A stretch of 56,730 bases of DNA from Hymenobacter metallilatus (GCF_003944705.1 NZ_RWIS01000020.1:1-56730), one strand, 5' to 3'. Shown: positions 17,010 to 26,319, counted from the stretch's first letter. Notes: generated from the letters alone by a model not told the origin. Program-made: numbers and translations.

Positions 17010-17061
17010 AGGTTGCTGGCCGCAGTAGCACCCTCTCGCGGTGGCAGGTCGTGCCAGCCAG

Positions 17062-19236
17062 TTACAACAGGCCTCGAAGCAGCTTCCGCACATCGGTGGT
17101 GGAGGCAACGTGGTAGCGAGCCAGGGAGCGGGGGGCTGTGCCCACCTTAATGGTATAGGCTTCAGGAGGCATGGCCCGGAAGGTGTCTTCATCAGTCCGG
17201 TCGTCGCCGATGGCCAGGGTAAAATGGGGTTGGTAGGTAGCCAGCCAGCGGGCGGCAGCCGTGCCTTTATTGATACCGGCCGTCTTGACTTCGATTACCT
17301 TGTTGCCTTCCATAACCTGTAACTCACTGTTGGACGTCATGAAGGTGAGGTGGTTGAGCAGGTCGCGGGCCCGTACGGCTCCCAGCTCAGCGTCGGCACG
17401 GCGGTAATGCCACACCAGCGAGTAGTCTTTGTCCTCAACAAAAGCGCCGGCCGTCCGGGCCACGTATAGCTCCAGAATCGGCCGTATTTCCCGTTTCCAG
17501 TCGTTGTTGAGGGTTTGGAACAGCTGCCACTCTTCGCCCGCGGCCCGCAGCCATACCCCGTGTTCGGCAATGAAATCGACGGGCAGATGGCCCAGCCATG
17601 CTTCCAGGGTTGCCCGGTCGCGCCCACTGATGATAACCACCCGGTTGCGGGGAATTTCGGTGAGGGCCCGCAGCAGCAGCAGCAACTCCTGGTCGGGTTG
17701 GGCCCGCTGCGGATTACCCGTAAAAGGGGCCAGCGTGCCATCGTAATCCAGCAGCAACAGGCGGGAGGGGGCGGTATGGTAGTCGGCCAGCAGCTGCTCC
17801 ATTACCTCGGGCTGCAGAACTTCGGTGGCCAGAGTATGTTGCTTCATCTTGCTGTACGCCAAGCGGCCCATGAACAGCTTTGACCAGGCAAACACGTTGT
17901 ACTGCCGTACCAGGGCCTGCATGGCACTCATGCGGGCTACCTGCTCTTCCTCAGGCATCACCAGAGCATCATGCATGGCCTCGGCCAGCTGGCCCGTATC
18001 GGTGGGGTTGATAATGAGGGCATCGGACAGCTCCCGGGCGGCACCCGCCCGCTCGCTCAGAATAAGCACGCCGCGCTGGTCGGCCTTACTGGCTACAAAC
18101 TCCTTGGCTACCAGGTTCATCCCGTCGCGCATGGGCGTTACCAGGGCCACCTCGGCCAGCCGGTATAAGGAGGCCAGCTCTTCCAGCGGAAAAGACCGGT
18201 AGAAGTAGTGAATGGGCGTCCAGCCAATTGTGCGGTACTGGGCGTTAATGCGGCCCACCAGCTCATCAATTTCTTCCTTGAGACTGGCGTATTGCGCCAC
18301 CTGGTCGCGGGAGGGCACTACCACCATAATCAGGCTTACCTGCTCGCGCCACTCGGGGTAGCGCTGGATCAGCAGCTCAAATGCCCGCAGCCGCTGAGCA
18401 ATACCCTTGGAGTAGTCGAGGCGGTCGATGCTCAGAATAACGCGCACCGCGCGCAGTGCTTCCCGGTAGGTGGCCTCGTGTTGGATAGCTGTTTCCGAGG
18501 CCGCCGCCTGTACGTACCGTTCGTAGTCAATACCCATCGGAAACGCATCCACCAGTACGGTGCGGGAGCCGGTTTCGATCTGCCCGTTCTGGGAGGAGAA
18601 TCCCAGCAGCTGCGACACGGCGCTGAGGAAGTGGCGCATATAGCCAAAGGTGTGGAAGCCCAGCAAATCGGCCCCCAGCATACCCTCCAATAGCTGCTGG
18701 CGCCAAGGCAGTACCCGAATCAGCTCGTACGAGGGAAAGGGAATGTGCAGGAAGAAGCCGATGGTAGCCTCGGGGCGGGCCTGGCGTAGCAGGGCCGGCA
18801 GCAGCAGCAGTTGGTAATCGTGCACCCAAATGGTGTCTTCGGGACCGGCCAGCTCCAGCACGGCCCGGCAGAATTTCTCATTTACGGCCACGTACGCCTC
18901 CCAATGGGCCTGCTCGTAGGTGGCGTACTGAGCGAAATAATGAAACGTAGGCCAAAGGGTTGAGTTGCTGAACCCTTCGTAAAAGTCCCTGATTTCAGCC
19001 TCGGTCAGGAACACTGGCACCATGCTATCCTGGCGCAGCTGCTCGCCTACGTATTCTGCTTCGGCCGCATCTTCCACAAAAAGTCCCGGCCAGCCCACCC
19101 ACACATTTCCTTCCTGCCGGTAGATGGAGCCCAGGCCGGTTGCCAGTCCCCCTTCGCTGGGCTGGAAAGTAAGTCGGTCTTCAGTACGCAGAATTTTGGT
19201 GGGGAGGCGGTTGGAGACGATAATCGTGCGGGGCAT
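17062..19236 (-). CDS. otsAB: Bifunctional trehalose-6-phosphate synthase/phosphatase (OtsA-OtsB fusion)
   Basis: 724 aa. Residues 1-470 form a GT20 synthase domain: VSNRLPTKI at the start, EGGLATGLGSI, the catalytic-core WVHDYQLLLLPALLR, SIDRLDYSKGI and DGMNLVAKEF. From about 490 is a HAD phosphatase: LLLLDYDGTLAPF (motif I, nucleophile Asp near 497), VVIISGRDR, EHGVW, and IGDDRTDEDTF (motif IV). The fusion makes trehalose from UDP-glucose and glucose-6-phosphate in the cytosol without releasing trehalose-6-P. Trehalose serves as an osmotic or desiccation protectant, and the neighbouring GH15 may break it down. Confidence 0.93.
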   Translation of the reverse strand: MPRTIIVSNRLPTKILRTEDRLTFQPSEGGLATGLGSIYRQEGNVWVGWPGLFVEDAAEAEYVGEQLRQDSMVPVFLTEAEIRDFYEGFSNSTLWPTFHYFAQYATYEQAHWEAYVAVNEKFCRAVLELAGPEDTIWVHDYQLLLLPALLRQARPEATIGFFLHIPFPSYELIRVLPWRQQLLEGMLGADLLGFHTFGYMRHFLSAVSQLLGFSSQNGQIETGSRTVLVDAFPMGIDYERYVQAAASETAIQHEATYREALRAVRVILSIDRLDYSKGIAQRLRAFELLIQRYPEWREQVSLIMVVVPSRDQVAQYASLKEEIDELVGRINAQYRTIGWTPIHYFYRSFPLEELASLYRLAEVALVTPMRDGMNLVAKEFVASKADQRGVLILSERAGAARELSDALIINPTDTGQLAEAMHDALVMPEEEQVARMSAMQALVRQYNVFAWSKLFMGRLAYSKMKQHTLATEVLQPEVMEQLLADYHTAPSRLLLLDYDGTLAPFTGNPQRAQPDQELLLLLRALTEIPRNRVVIISGRDRATLEAWLGHLPVDFIAEHGVWLRAAGEEWQLFQTLNNDWKREIRPILELYVARTAGAFVEDKDYSLVWHYRRADAELGAVRARDLLNHLTFMTSNSELQVMEGNKVIEVKTAGINKGTAAARWLATYQPHFTLAIGDDRTDEDTFRAMPPEAYTIKVGTAPRSLARYHVASTTDVRKLLRGLL

Positions 19237-19375
19237 AAGCCAGTATAGGTTGGTGAACCTGTAGGCTTACGACAGAAAATAGGGTACGGCTATTATTTTC
19301 TTTGCCAGTTTCTGTTACCAGGAGGTGCTCCTAAATGGCTAAGCACAACCGTATAGCACACCTTTTCAGTCAGTA

Positions 19376-19741
19376 TCAGGCCTCGGCCGGCTGCTGCCTG
19401 AGTACACCCAGGTGGGTATGGTGGAAGCCTGTGCTCAGCTTCAGGCCGTAGCCCAGCAACCGGTCGAAGGCGCTATGAAACAGGAGCACTGAGCCTGCCA
19501 GCAGCAGCAGCGGCTGCGCAAGTGCCCAGCCGGCCAAACCTATCAGCAGGGCCACAGCCTTGTGGTGAGCCAGGTTGTAGCTGAAAGCACCCACCCGCGG
19601 GCCTGCCAAGTAACCCAACATGCTCAGATCAGGTACCAAGAATAAAGCTGGTAGCCACCACCATGCGTAGGGTAGTTGAGAAAAAACCAGGGTAGCCACC
19701 AGCAGCTCGGCTAGCTCTTCGAGTTTGAGTACAGTTTTCAT
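19376..19741 (-). CDS. DUF4260-family small membrane protein
   Basis: 121 aa, from the ATG at 19741 (MKTVLKLEELAELLVATL, the usual start of this family). Four hydrophobic segments: LVATLVFSQLPYAWWWLPALF, LGYLAGPRVGAFSYNLAHH, ALLIGLAGWALA and LLLLAGSVLLFHSAFDRLLGYGL. The motifs DLSMLGYL, YNLAHH and FDRLLGYGLK are typical of DUF4260. Function unknown. The Crp-like regulator gene lies 184 nt upstream on the same strand, so co-regulation is possible. Confidence 0.75.
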   Translation of the reverse strand: MKTVLKLEELAELLVATLVFSQLPYAWWWLPALFLVPDLSMLGYLAGPRVGAFSYNLAHHKAVALLIGLAGWALAQPLLLLAGSVLLFHSAFDRLLGYGLKLSTGFHHTHLGVLRQQPAEA

Positions 19742-19925
19742 CGCCTTGAGAATGAAGTAAAACAACAAGCCAAAGGTCGGTGGCGCACTTGCCGGAAAAC
19801 GTTAACAAAAGCTAAGGAATTGGGGGCAACGATAGTTCTGGCGCCGGTTTGCACAAAGACCCGCGGAGGGGTATGCAATAGGTAGCAGAGCTGCTCTGAG
19901 CTACTCCGGCCGTAGTACAAAGCAG

Positions 19926-20519
19926 CTACCTGCTGCCTTCATCCTCTGCCTGCACCCGCGCCCGGATGCGGCTAAGCGACACCGGCGTTACGCCCAGGTA
20001 GGAGGCCACGTACTGCTGCGGCACCCGCTCCAGAATCTTGGTTTTGTGGCTGCGCAATAGGGCCTGATAGCGTTGCTCAGGACTGAGTAGCAGCAGCTCG
20101 GCTAGGCGGGCATCGGTGCCCAGCAGGTGATACTCGGCCAGCAGCCGCCCAAACCGCTCATACACCGGAAATTCATCGAATAGCCGGCGCAGCAATGCGT
20201 ACGGAAACGTCAGCAGCTCGGTAGGGGCCAGGGCCTGAATGCTGAACTGGCTGGGCTGGCCCGTCAGGCAGCTCTGGTAGCTGCCCATCAGGTGGTTTTC
20301 AAAGAAGAAATAGGTGGTGCGCTCCTCGCCATCGGGCCGGGTGTACAGCAGCCGGCAGGCCCCCGACACCACCAGCGCCAACTCCAGGGCCGGTTGGTCC
20401 TGCGTCACAAAATTCTGCTTCCGCCGCAACGTGCGCGGGGTAATGCCGGCCGCCAGTGGTGCCCATTCCGCCTCAGTAAGCGGCACAAACCGATGAATGT
20501 AGGCGCGGAGCGGGTGCAT
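19926..20519 (-). CDS. Crp/Fnr-family transcriptional regulator
   Basis: 197 aa. An N-terminal cyclic-nucleotide-binding-like beta-roll (FVTQDQPALELALVVSGACRLLY, then EERTTYFFFENHLMGSYQSCL) is followed by a long helix and a C-terminal helix-turn-helix (VPQQYVASYLGVTPVSLSRI). The cAMP phosphate-binding RxS is not obvious, as is usual in this Bacteroidota branch, so the effector is unknown. Length is normal. It may regulate the downstream DUF4260 gene. Confidence 0.85.
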   Translation of the reverse strand: MHPLRAYIHRFVPLTEAEWAPLAAGITPRTLRRKQNFVTQDQPALELALVVSGACRLLYTRPDGEERTTYFFFENHLMGSYQSCLTGQPSQFSIQALAPTELLTFPYALLRRLFDEFPVYERFGRLLAEYHLLGTDARLAELLLLSPEQRYQALLRSHKTKILERVPQQYVASYLGVTPVSLSRIRARVQAEDEGSR

Positions 20520-20548
20520 GGCCGCAAGGTAGCGGCAAAACGCCAGTC

Positions 20549-20754
20549 AATCAGAACGTCATTCCGGGTATACCCTCATTCCGAGCGTAGGTAGACCGTC
20601 ATTCCGAGCGGAGCCGAGGAATCTCGCCTGCTGAGGTTGCAATTGTATGCAGGCATCAGCAGGCGAGATTCTTCGGCTCCGCTTAGACTGATAATTAGCA
20701 TTGCACCGTCAGCACGCGAGATTCCTCGGCTCCGCTCGGAATGACGGTCTGATT
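20549..20754. repeat. Long intergenic inverted repeat H3 (GTCATTCCGAG family)
   Basis: Terminal arms AATCAGAACGTCATTCC (20549-20565) and 20738-20754 pair with one mismatch. Internally, GTCATTCCGAGCGGAGCCGA (from about 20599), then AATCTCGCCTGCTGA, pairs with TCAGCAGGCGAGATT (about 20657-20671). A second module TCAGCACGCGAGATTCCTCG with GGCTCCGCTCGGAATGAC follows. It fills the space between the Crp gene start and the GH63-like gene stop, and is related to H2. Confidence 0.72.
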
Positions 20755-20786
20755 GATTTCTATCCCCTCCTCCAACCCCAACCCCG

Positions 20787-23546
20787 CTACTGCACCCGCG
20801 TCAGGCGCAGGTAGTCCAGCATGGCCTGGTTTATCTCGCCGTTCATATTCTCGTTGGCTGGCTCAAAGCGCAGCGTCAGCGTGTGGGAGCCTTTCGGGAG
20901 CCGCACCAATATCGGGTTGGAGAATCCCCAGCTCGACCACTCCGCCACGCCGCGCTGGGGCAGTACTACGGTGCCCAGCTGCCGCTGGCCCAGGCGCAGG
21001 GTGCGGAGGGCGCATTTGTTATCGGTGTTGAGGGGGCCGTTGCCGTTGGCGTAACGGAAATCGAGGGCATAGAGGCCGGTTTCGGGCACGGTTACGGGAA
21101 TGGTGAGGTGGGTATTCACCGTCCGGCTGATTTCTACGAAGCCCGTGCCGCTGAAACCTTTATAGGCTTTGCTTGATTTGGCGGCGCGGGTTTCCAGCTG
21201 CACCAGCTGGGCCGGTTGGCTCGGCACCGGCAGCGGCTCACTGGCAAACGACTCCTGCCCCCCGGCATCCACGGCTACTACCTGATACTCGGCGTACAGG
21301 CCAGGCGTCACGGCCAGACTGGTTCCGGTGGTGCGGGCCGCAAACTGCCCGTTGCGCAGCACCTGGTAGGCCGAGGCCCCGGCCACCGGAGCCCAGCTGA
21401 GGCGGCCGGCAGCATAGCGCACGGCGGGCGTTTCGGGAGCAAACCAGTTGGCGACGCGGTTGGTAGAAGCCGCCGCCGGAGCCTGGTTTTTCAGCTCGAT
21501 GCGGATGGTGTGGCGGCCGGTAAGCGTGGCGGGTACCGTGGCAGCAGGCAGCGGCTGCCCATCCAGCGTGATGGTGCTGATTTCATTACCAAAGCCTTGC
21601 AGCTCAATATCCAGCACCGCGCCCCGGTAGCGGAAGCCGGTCAGCTCCCGGCGGCCCTGAAACGCCTGCGGCACGAACGGCCGGAACACTAAGCCGTCAG
21701 CCTGAAAATCCATTCCAAACAGCCCCTTGTACACCAGCCCCAGGCTGCCGGAAAGGCTCCAGAGCATGTTGCTGCTGTTGATCTGGGTGCCGGCAAAGTC
21801 GCCATTCTGGGCCACGAAGTTCTCCTTATTGGTCAGGAATAGCGCGGCCGGGCGGTACACCGCCACCATGCTTTCCAGCACCGACGCCTCGTTGCCGGCC
21901 CGGGCCGCCGCCAGCCCCCAAAAGCTCTGCATGAAGGGCCACACGGCGTTGTTGTGGTAGGGAGGAATGCCCGGAATCTGGGGGTAGAGGCACGGAATGC
22001 CGTAGGCCGTTACGGGCGTGCGGGCTACCACTGTTTTGGCCCGCGCTTCATCGGCTACGCCGTACAGCACACTCAGGGCCTCACCCAAGGCCTCTGCTTT
22101 AGGCGACAAACTCAGGAAATTACCGCCGTACAAAAACTGCCCGTAGTAGCCCTTTTCTTCCTGCCAGAGCTGCTGGTTGATGCCGGCTTTGATGCGCCCG
22201 GCCTGCTCCCGGGTCTGCCGGGCCACGGTGGCTTCACCCAAGTGTTCGGCCATCAGCGCCAGCACCTGGTTGGCCTGAAAATGCACGATGTTGGTACCCA
22301 GATTTTCGCTCTGATAAATGTCCACTGGCTGCATCCAGCGCGGGTACGTCTGCTCCCGCCAGTCCAGAAACGACGATTCCCCGCGCACCAGGCCGGTTTG
22401 CGCGTCGTAGGCGTTCTGCTGGTCATCCTCAATGGAGTTCCTGATAATCGGGTACACTTGGCGCAGCCAGGCCTCGTCGCCCGTCACCAGGTAGATTTCC
22501 CAGGCCGCCACCGCCCATATCATTCGGTCGGTGGAGCAGGGGTAGGCCCCGCCGGTGCCGGTATCCTGAATAATGCGGCCCTGCTTCGATACTTTGCGCA
22601 GCAGGCTGTTCATGGCCACCCGAGGCTGCAAGGTGGCCTGGGCCAGGATAATACTGTAGCTGATGTCGCGCGTCCAGACGCCGGCCCACTCCTGGCCGGT
22701 GCGGAAGGTGCTGTCGGGCTCCACGGCCCGGCGGGCTTCTTCCAGGGCCAGGTTGTAGAGGGCGTCGGTGATGGGGTAGTCGGAGCGGTATTGCGGCAGG
22801 TCAGCGGTGTTGAGGGTTTGCTGCCAGCGGCCGGCCGTGGTTTTGGCGGCGGCCGGCGAGTTCAGCACCAGCGTCACCTCGTAGATGCCGTTGCCGTCGG
22901 GATCCTTTAGCTCCTGCTCCCGCTTGCCCGCCAGGTTGGCAAAGTCCCAGGTGAGCGGAGCCGTATTGCCGGCCACGAATACACCTTTGAAATCTTGTTG
23001 GTACAGCTTCTGACCCTGGTAGGTGGTGTAGTAGCCCTGCTTCTGGAAGGCCGCCAGCACGGGCCGCATATCCAGCCACAGCTTCAGCCGGGTGTTCGGG
23101 GCCAGGTAAGTATTGGCGGGAACTACCGTTTTATCCACGAACTGCCGCCCAAACGTGAGCAGTGGGCTTTCCAGCTCCGCCGCCCCCGCCGCCGGCAGCG
23201 CCACGAGACTGTGGTCCTGGCCCGGAGCCATTTCGTTGTCCTGGCCGTTGAGGCTGAACTTGAACGTGATGCGCGGGTCCTGGTAGGCGTTGGCGGGGCT
23301 CTGGTAGTTGGAAGTCAGCTCGGTGCGCGACACCGCCCGGGCCACGTACGGCCCCTGCTCCACCCGGTCGGCGTAGAGGGCAAAGGCCTCATTTTTCCAG
23401 ATCAGAGGCATGTCGGCCGACGGGGGCGGGGGCGGAGTCGGGACGGAGAAGGAAGCGGGCACGGGCGCGGCGGATTTGGGCGTTTGGCAGGCACCCAGCA
23501 AAGCCAGCGCCAGCAGGCCGTTCAGCGAAAAGGAGTGGGGCATCAT
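20787..23546 (-). CDS. Lipoprotein glycosidase with six-hairpin (GH63/MGH1-like) domain and C-terminal modules
   Basis: 919 aa from the ATG at 23546. The frame extends far upstream but crosses a tRNA gene; MMPHSFSLNGLLALALLGAC is a clear lipoprotein signal (Cys at about 20), fixing the start. An N-terminal beta domain (to about 260) precedes an alpha/alpha-barrel with GVWTRDISYSIILA (probable acid Asp), YPCSTDRMIWAVAAWE, FLDWREQTYPRW and PPYHNNAVWPFMQSFWGL. This resembles GH63/mannosylglycerate-hydrolase-like enzymes. It ends with a beta domain, an Fn3-like segment (APVAGASAYQVLRNGQFAA) and a CBM-like domain (YALDFRYANGNGPLN). Probably surface- or periplasm-anchored; substrate an alpha-glucoside or mannoside. 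Confidence 0.78.
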   Translation of the reverse strand: MMPHSFSLNGLLALALLGACQTPKSAAPVPASFSVPTPPPPPSADMPLIWKNEAFALYADRVEQGPYVARAVSRTELTSNYQSPANAYQDPRITFKFSLNGQDNEMAPGQDHSLVALPAAGAAELESPLLTFGRQFVDKTVVPANTYLAPNTRLKLWLDMRPVLAAFQKQGYYTTYQGQKLYQQDFKGVFVAGNTAPLTWDFANLAGKREQELKDPDGNGIYEVTLVLNSPAAAKTTAGRWQQTLNTADLPQYRSDYPITDALYNLALEEARRAVEPDSTFRTGQEWAGVWTRDISYSIILAQATLQPRVAMNSLLRKVSKQGRIIQDTGTGGAYPCSTDRMIWAVAAWEIYLVTGDEAWLRQVYPIIRNSIEDDQQNAYDAQTGLVRGESSFLDWREQTYPRWMQPVDIYQSENLGTNIVHFQANQVLALMAEHLGEATVARQTREQAGRIKAGINQQLWQEEKGYYGQFLYGGNFLSLSPKAEALGEALSVLYGVADEARAKTVVARTPVTAYGIPCLYPQIPGIPPYHNNAVWPFMQSFWGLAAARAGNEASVLESMVAVYRPAALFLTNKENFVAQNGDFAGTQINSSNMLWSLSGSLGLVYKGLFGMDFQADGLVFRPFVPQAFQGRRELTGFRYRGAVLDIELQGFGNEISTITLDGQPLPAATVPATLTGRHTIRIELKNQAPAAASTNRVANWFAPETPAVRYAAGRLSWAPVAGASAYQVLRNGQFAARTTGTSLAVTPGLYAEYQVVAVDAGGQESFASEPLPVPSQPAQLVQLETRAAKSSKAYKGFSGTGFVEISRTVNTHLTIPVTVPETGLYALDFRYANGNGPLNTDNKCALRTLRLGQRQLGTVVLPQRGVAEWSSWGFSNPILVRLPKGSHTLTLRFEPANENMNGEINQAMLDYLRLTRVQ

Positions 23547-23619
23547 GGGTACCAGACGCAGAACGCCCGCCTGCGGTTGCGTAGCGCGGGCACAAGCGCC
23601 GCCGAAGTCAGCACAACGA

Positions 23620-23653
23620 AAAAAGCCTTCCGCTGAGCAGCAGAAGGCTTTTT
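23620..23653 (-). terminator. Terminator of tRNA-Glu copy 2
   Basis: AAAAAGCCTTC (23620-23630) pairs with GAAGGCTTTTT (23643-23653). Sequence and loop match the terminator of copy 1. Confidence 0.88.
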
Positions 23654-23659
23654 GTGAAG

Positions 23660-23731
23660 TAGTCCGTAGGGGAATCGAACCCCTGTTGGTAGAATGAAAA
23701 TCTACTGTCCTAACCCCTAGACGAACGGACC
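23660..23731 (-). tRNA. tRNA-Glu (UUC), copy 2
   Basis: 72 nt, anticodon TTC, same sequence as the copy at 14002-14073, including the G-U first acceptor pair. Similarity continues through the terminator on the 3' side and about 50 nt on the 5' side, with weak resemblance beyond. It has its own promoter (23771-23800). Confidence 0.95.
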
Positions 23732-23770
23732 AGAAACCCAAAGACCGGAGCGTTTTCCGTTTTGGTGTTG

Positions 23771-23800
23771 CAAAGATAGGCGGCGGAACTTTCGGCGCAA
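23771..23800 (-). promoter_or_regulatory. Bacteroidota promoter of tRNA-Glu copy 2
   Basis: Minus strand: TTG (23800-23798), exactly 19 nt, TATCTTTG (23778-23771). Same spacing and same predicted 36-nt leader as copy 1, although the spacer sequence has diverged. Confidence 0.82.
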
Positions 23801-23946
23801 TACCTGGTTTTGAAAAAATTAGTCGGTTCGGGATAAATCGGCTGATTTTCAGTCGGAAATTTTTTACTGACATGAAGGCCACAGGAACCGAATCGGTGGG
23901 GGCTGCCCGGGTCGTCACAGCTCCGGCTACCTACTTTGGGTTCGAT

Positions 23947-23977
23947 TTGGCAGAGTACCCCCAGCCCGTTACCTTCG
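23947..23977 (+). promoter_or_regulatory. Candidate promoter of gap
   Basis: TTG at 23947-23949 (within TTTG), 20 nt, then TACCTTCG at 23970-23977, close to the Bacteroidota consensus. Predicted leader about 55 nt before the gap ATG. The 304-nt region 23732-24035 holds this promoter and that of the divergent tRNA, and no gene. Confidence 0.6.
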
Positions 23978-24035
23978 CTCCGCGTTTTCACCCGGCCCTC
24001 CCGGACCGATAAACCTCCCATTTCCCCATACCACT

Positions 24036-25043
24036 ATGGCTAAAATCAAAGTTGCCATCAACGGCTTCGGCCGCATCGGCCGTCTCACGTTTAAGGCGCT
24101 GCTCCAGCGCGAGAACGTGGAGGTCGTGGCAATCAACGACCTGACCGACAACAAAACGCTGGCCCACCTGCTCAAGTACGACTCCGTACACGGCCGCTTC
24201 GACGGCACCGTGGCCTACGACGAGGACAGCCTGACCGTAAACGGGCAGCGCATTCACGCCCTGGCGGAGCGCGACCCCAAGCTGTTGCCCTGGGGCGACA
24301 TGGGCATCGACGTGGTGCTGGAATCGACGGGCCGCTTCGTGGACGAGGCCGGCGCGGGTCAGCACCTGACGGCTGGTGCCAAGAAGGTAGTTATTTCGGC
24401 TCCCGCTACCGGCAACATCCCGACGGTAGTGTTGGGCGTGAACGAGGACATCCTTACCGGCTCGGAAACCATTCTGAGCAACGCTTCCTGCACCACCAAC
24501 TGCCTGGCTCCCATGGCCAAGGCCCTCGATGATGCGTTTGGTATCGAGAAAGGCTACATCACCACGGTGCACGCCTACACTTCCGACCAGAACCTCCAGG
24601 ACGCGCCCCACAAAGACCTGCGCCGCGCCCGCGCCGCCGCCTATAGCATCATCCCCACCAGCACCGGCGCCGCTAAAGCCGTGGGTCTGGTGCTGCCCCA
24701 GCTGAAAGGCAAGCTCGACGGTATTGCCATGCGCGTGCCCATTCCAGACGGCTCGACTACCGACCTGACCGTAATTCTGAAGCGGGAAGTAACCAAGGAG
24801 GAAATCAACGCCGCCGTGAAGGCTGCCGCTGAAGGCCCGCTGAAAGGCATCCTGGAGTACACCACCGACCCCATCGTGAGCATCGACATCGTGGGCAACA
24901 CCCACTCGTGCATCTTCGACTCGGAGCTGACTTCGGCCAACGGTACGCTGGTGAAAGTAGTAGGCTGGTACGACAACGAAACCGGCTACAGCACCCGCAC
25001 CGCTGACCTCATCCAGAAGCTGGGCGAAAAAATGAACGGCTAG
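24036..25043 (+). CDS. gap: Glyceraldehyde-3-phosphate dehydrogenase, type I
   Basis: 335 aa. The NAD-binding start KVAINGFGRIGRLTFKALL fits the Rossmann GxGxxG motif. The active-site motif SNASCTTNC places the catalytic cysteine at Cys152. The later VHAYTSDQ and GWYDNETGYS motifs are typical. It oxidises glyceraldehyde-3-phosphate to 1,3-bisphosphoglycerate with NAD in cytosolic glycolysis and gluconeogenesis. Single gene with its own promoter and a strong terminator. Confidence 0.97.
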   Translation: MAKIKVAINGFGRIGRLTFKALLQRENVEVVAINDLTDNKTLAHLLKYDSVHGRFDGTVAYDEDSLTVNGQRIHALAERDPKLLPWGDMGIDVVLESTGRFVDEAGAGQHLTAGAKKVVISAPATGNIPTVVLGVNEDILTGSETILSNASCTTNCLAPMAKALDDAFGIEKGYITTVHAYTSDQNLQDAPHKDLRRARAAAYSIIPTSTGAAKAVGLVLPQLKGKLDGIAMRVPIPDGSTTDLTVILKREVTKEEINAAVKAAAEGPLKGILEYTTDPIVSIDIVGNTHSCIFDSELTSANGTLVKVVGWYDNETGYSTRTADLIQKLGEKMNG

Positions 25044-25062
25044 TTCTTGAGCTGTAATTGAT

Positions 25063-25096
25063 AAGCCGCCTGTTCGGGAAACCGGACAGGCGGCTT
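25063..25096 (+). terminator. Intrinsic terminator of gap
   Basis: AAGCCGCCTGT-type stem (25063-25078 against 25081-25096, about 16 nt with one or two mismatches) followed by TTATTTT. It starts 20 nt after the gap stop codon. Confidence 0.85.
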
Positions 25097-25166
25097 TATT
25101 TTGCGGAGGTATAGCTGAAATATCAGGTAGCCACCCGATTGTATAAGAGCGTGAGCCGCTGAAATT

Positions 25167-26244
25167 ATGTGTAAATATATTTGCTTGATTATTTGCCTGT
25201 TTCTCGTCTGCTGTAGCAAACCGGTAAAGGAAAAAGAAGCTGGTACCGCGGCCTCCGCCTTGCCCTTCAGAAAGCAACAGGATGTAAAGCACATGGCCTA
25301 TTCCGATGAGCAGCTAGAGGCTTTTTTGGATAGCATTGGTCGGTTGCCGTCCCAGCCTTTGGCCAAGGAAGCAGCCTTTTTTGCTGATTCCATCTTCCAG
25401 CAGCACACGCTGCTTAATCGGGCATTGTCGGCGCAGGATTTTACGCTTGTGAAGCAAGCGGCGCGACAAGGGAGAATGACGCTGGCGGCAGCGCGGCGGA
25501 TTTTCAAAGACCCTGCAATCGGACGAGAATGTAATAAGGAAGGCTTGTTCAGGTCATTTCCGGTAGATAGTATTTCGGTTGCGTTTTATTCGTTTGCCAA
25601 CAATTATTTTGAGAAATTTGCTGTTGGTATTGGGTTTAAGGAGCATTGCAAGTCAGCGTCATTATATTTTTTTGCAACAGAATAAGCTACTGGCAGTTCA
25701 TAAAGGTTATAATCACTATGGATTAGATTTGAATCACTTCGTGGATGTAGATAATAAAACTATCGTATACTATACTCAGGAATTTCAAAGTGGTTCAGGT
25801 ATCTGGTGGAACAACTATTTCTTTTATAAATATGATGGTAATAAACTGCTGCCTGTGTTGAAAGAACTGAAAGATGGAAACTCTCAGTTGTTTTGGGGCT
25901 TTCGGGCATGGGAGCTAGTTTCCACGGTGCAATCAACCAATCCACTTCGAATAAAAATGGTGTACTACATTCAGCTGCCAGATACGGCAATGGCAGACGG
26001 AGGGCCGTTGCTGGTGGACGATTCTACTGTCGTGGAGTACAGGTGGAATGAAAAATCGAAAAGGCTTGAAGGTAATTATCAGGCATCTAAATTGAATAGT
26101 TCACAAATACTATCTTATAGTTTACATGGTAATGATATATTGTTCATTAATGCGCATTATAAGATACTCAAAAATTCACTCTATAATCCCTCTGTTCGTC
26201 TTGCTACCCTGAATTATCTGCGAATAGTCAAAGATCATTATTGA
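25167..26244 (+). pseudogene. AT-rich lipoprotein gene split by a frameshift at a T run
   Basis: Two overlapping frames appear to be one gene. The first (25167-25685) starts with a lipoprotein signal, CLIICLFLVCCSK (Cys about 16), and ends LYFFATE. The second stays open to 26244 and continues LQQNKLLAVHKGYNHYGLD. Adding one T to the run of seven at 25667-25673 joins them as SLYFFLQQNKLLAVHKG, giving about 358 aa. GC content is visibly lower than in the neighbours, suggesting recent acquisition. No domain recognised. Either a true frameshift, slipped-strand variation or an assembly error. Confidence 0.65.
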
Positions 26245-26319
26245 GTGTGTTGATTAGTAAAAGTTTGATGACTTGCTGACTTCGCAATTGTTCTTTTTCA
26301 CCTACTCGTAGCTTACCCC

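Noticed and set aside
23988..25292. 434-aa minus-strand frame opposite gap
   Set aside because: It covers gap antisense and the gap terminator; GAPDH is unambiguous.
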